Assembly (NCBI RefSeq): GCF_028769735.1
Contig: NC_088170.1
Coordinates: forward strand, 66,565,085 to 66,629,084
Source: Zonotrichia leucophrys gambelii
Taxonomy: Eukaryota > Chordata > Aves > Passeriformes > Passerellidae
DNA length: 64,000 bases
Direction of reading: 5' to 3'
The stretch's first letter is position 1. Each line of letters starts with the position of its first letter. Below are positions 61,886 to 64,000 of the stretch, in pieces. The notes beneath the pieces are model-generated. The model saw only the letters and a list, made by a program, of their open reading frames with translations. It searched no databases and was not told where the DNA came from. The position numbers and the translations under genes are program-made.

Positions 61886-64000
61886 TCCTTCCCCTCATCC
61901 TATCCCTTAAATACATGTAGTTCCATTTATTTACTACTCCAAACCCTGTGACTTGATTCCTTTTTGCCAGTGCTGCCCAACCCAACAGGTCCTTGATCCC
62001 TTATTTGAGCCCAAGAGCTGTCATAAAACAACAGTTTTAATCTGTTTTATCCAGTCCTAGTAAATGGAAGTTTTAGCAGGTATTTTTTTGCCTGCTCTGC
62101 CAACTAGATACTTCATAAAGTGAAACAAAACCTCAGCTTCCTTCAGGGCACCTGCTTTCAATTACAGGAAACATACGGCACCTTCAGATTTTTCAGCTTT
62201 CAACATCTGTGCTTTGCAGGTACGATTTGTTGCATTCAAATTACTGCTAAAGCTGCAGAATGGTGTCGAGCTTCCAGGGACATGCTTGAGAAACACTAGA
62301 GATGGACAGAAAGTAATGGTTATTTGCAATTGCTTTTTAATGACTGATTAATGCCTGTTCTGAACCAAATCCTTTAAATTGTTTCGAAATCTCACCTTGT
62401 TCCTCTTGGAAAGTCCATTCAGCCTCAGCTTGATTAGAAACATCACCTCTACCCTGCAGCAGACGAACATACTGGCATTGCTACCCAGCCAAATCCACCA
62501 GTCTCACACCTTACTCCAAAAGATAACACTATAAATAATACCTCTAAAAGGGAAAACAGCCTGTTGTATCAGCCAGGCACAGCTGGTCACCATGCTGGGA
62601 TGAGACAGTGACAGCCACAGGTTTAATTCTGCACTGGGTTAAATCTGTCACTCAGGGACACACACATGCACACAGATTTATACACTCCCACCTTTTCCAA
62701 GCAGGACTGGTGCACACAAACCAAACCAGCTCATCTGAGCAACCCCTCAGGACTCCTCCAGGCTGGTGCAGTGTGACACAAACCTGAGTGACTGTGCCTA
62801 GACACATCCAGGTGCACTGATGGCAAGAGTCTCAGATTAACCAGCACCGTGGTGCTCCCTGCTCCTGCTGCCAGCCCAGCCTGCTGGCTCCTTATTTCAG
62901 GTATTATCACATCACAGCCACTGCTTGCCAAATCACACAAGCTAAAATAGAACTTCATTACTGCTTCTGCTGGGCCTAGCTGAGGAAAAACTTGCTGGCT
63001 CTATGGAACAGCAGCCCCAAGGTCTAACCAGGAGACAGAAGGAGGGAAGGAGAAGCAGCAGAGGGAATGATGAACACCACAGTTACAAGGAAAAGACAGG
63101 GGGGAGCATTTTCTAATCTAGACCTGAAGGAATAGATTTTCATGGATGGATGGATGACAGATCTGTGGCAGAGCAGGACTCATGGGAATGCAGTGTGGAA
63201 TACACTCTCCAGGATCAAATCCAGTTGCTTTGCTATATACTAAAGGCTACTGGAGTATTTAGGTATTTACACTCTTTATTATTATGTTTGTATTCTTTTA
63301 TGATTTATAACAACATTATATGATTTCATATTTATTTACAAGGATCATCCTTCTGCTTAAGGTGAATTTAGATCCAGTGAGCTTAAAATTTCACTGAATT
63401 TCACTGAGCTTAAAATCACAGATTATTATGGAGGTATCTATGCTGAAGGAGTGCCCCTCCTTCACCTCTTCACTGTGTAAGCAGCTGATAGGGCTGTGTA
63501 TGTCAGAGAAATTAGGACTAGAGAAGAAATCAATTATTATGCTTAGAGAAATAATAGCTTAAGAGGATGATTTTAGACTTGAAAAAACTTAGAAAAGGAA
63601 ACTAGAAAACAACTTGGGTTTAGTTAACGTAAGGCAAATCTCCCAAATCAATGCACACAAACTTTCCAGTGCGTAAGTATTTTCTTTTAGATCAGCTACT
63701 TTTGTATAAGTTTGCACCACAAAAATGAGCAGAACATTGTAGCACCTAGTAGTTTGTTTTACACCTTTTAACTTGGATTCAGCTCTGGACTCCTGTTTCC
63801 TCCAGTTCTACAGGAGCAGTAGGATGGTATCCAAGTTCATCTTTGCATTCCAGGCAGGCTACACCTCCTACATTTGGTTCAGGACTTTTTCTAATTTAAT
63901 TATGTTTGCACTTGGATGTAAGCTAAGTCACAGCTCAACCATTAACTGTGCTCTGCTGTGGCATCCACCCTCTATATTTGACTTCACTAACTGCCTAATG
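61886..64000. other. Unique non-coding sequence, no gene seen
   Basis: G+C rises somewhat at 62560-62960, where a 75-codon minus-strand frame is unrecognised. A short internal repeat (gagcttaaaat twice) lies at about 63378-63416. No RNA gene or transposon was identified. Confidence 0.6.

Noticed and set aside
61484..61951. 155-codon open frame on the plus strand
   Set aside because: It lies almost wholly in antisense over the CR1 element at 61422-61885, so the frame is a by-product of the repeat.

Overview
The window looks like nuclear DNA from a bird. This rests on three things: AT-rich, CpG-poor sequence without operons or bacterial genes; no recognisable interspersed repeats except six 5'-truncated CR1 LINE loci, whose 3' ends read (on the sense strand) 'aacccaaaccattctatga'; and a low repeat load, with CR1 covering roughly 4-5% by my estimate. 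CR1 of this type also occurs in crocodilians and turtles, but so few copies and so few other repeats fit a bird best. Species and locus cannot be told from the sequence.

No convincing protein-coding exon, tRNA, rRNA or small-RNA gene was found on either strand. Open frames are short, unlike any family I recognise, and of about the number and length expected by chance. The exceptions are frames that lie inside CR1. The window is therefore a gene desert or the inside of a very long intron.

Layout. 1-5.8 kb: unique sequence with one block (about 2.2-2.64 kb) that looks constrained. 5.8-6.07 kb: CR1, minus strand. 8.17-9.24 kb: the most unusual structure, two 97-bp arms in inverted orientation (about 96% identical) around an 871-bp loop that contains a CpG-rich core. 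9.2-15 kb: unique sequence, an (AC)23 microsatellite and two possible regulatory blocks. 15.29-15.74 kb: a 195-bp segment duplicated in tandem around a TA-rich spacer. 15.7-28.4 kb: unique sequence. 28.4-29.4 kb: two CR1 copies in the same orientation. 31.55-31.99 kb: a CpG-retaining block that looks like a conserved enhancer. 33.2-34.2 kb: the longest CR1, plus strand, with a decayed reverse-transcriptase reading frame. 34-57 kb: unique sequence with small tandem repeats, a 50-bp hairpin/direct-repeat composite and another possible regulatory block at 46.7 kb. 57.2-57.5 kb: a CR1 whose 5' part is inverted relative to its 3' part. 61.4-61.9 kb: CR1, minus strand. The rest is unique.

There are no genes to work together here. 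Any function would be regulatory or structural: candidate conserved elements, the CpG-rich palindrome, and ordinary retrotransposon and replication-slippage products. Boundaries and family calls were made by eye, and conservation was not tested.
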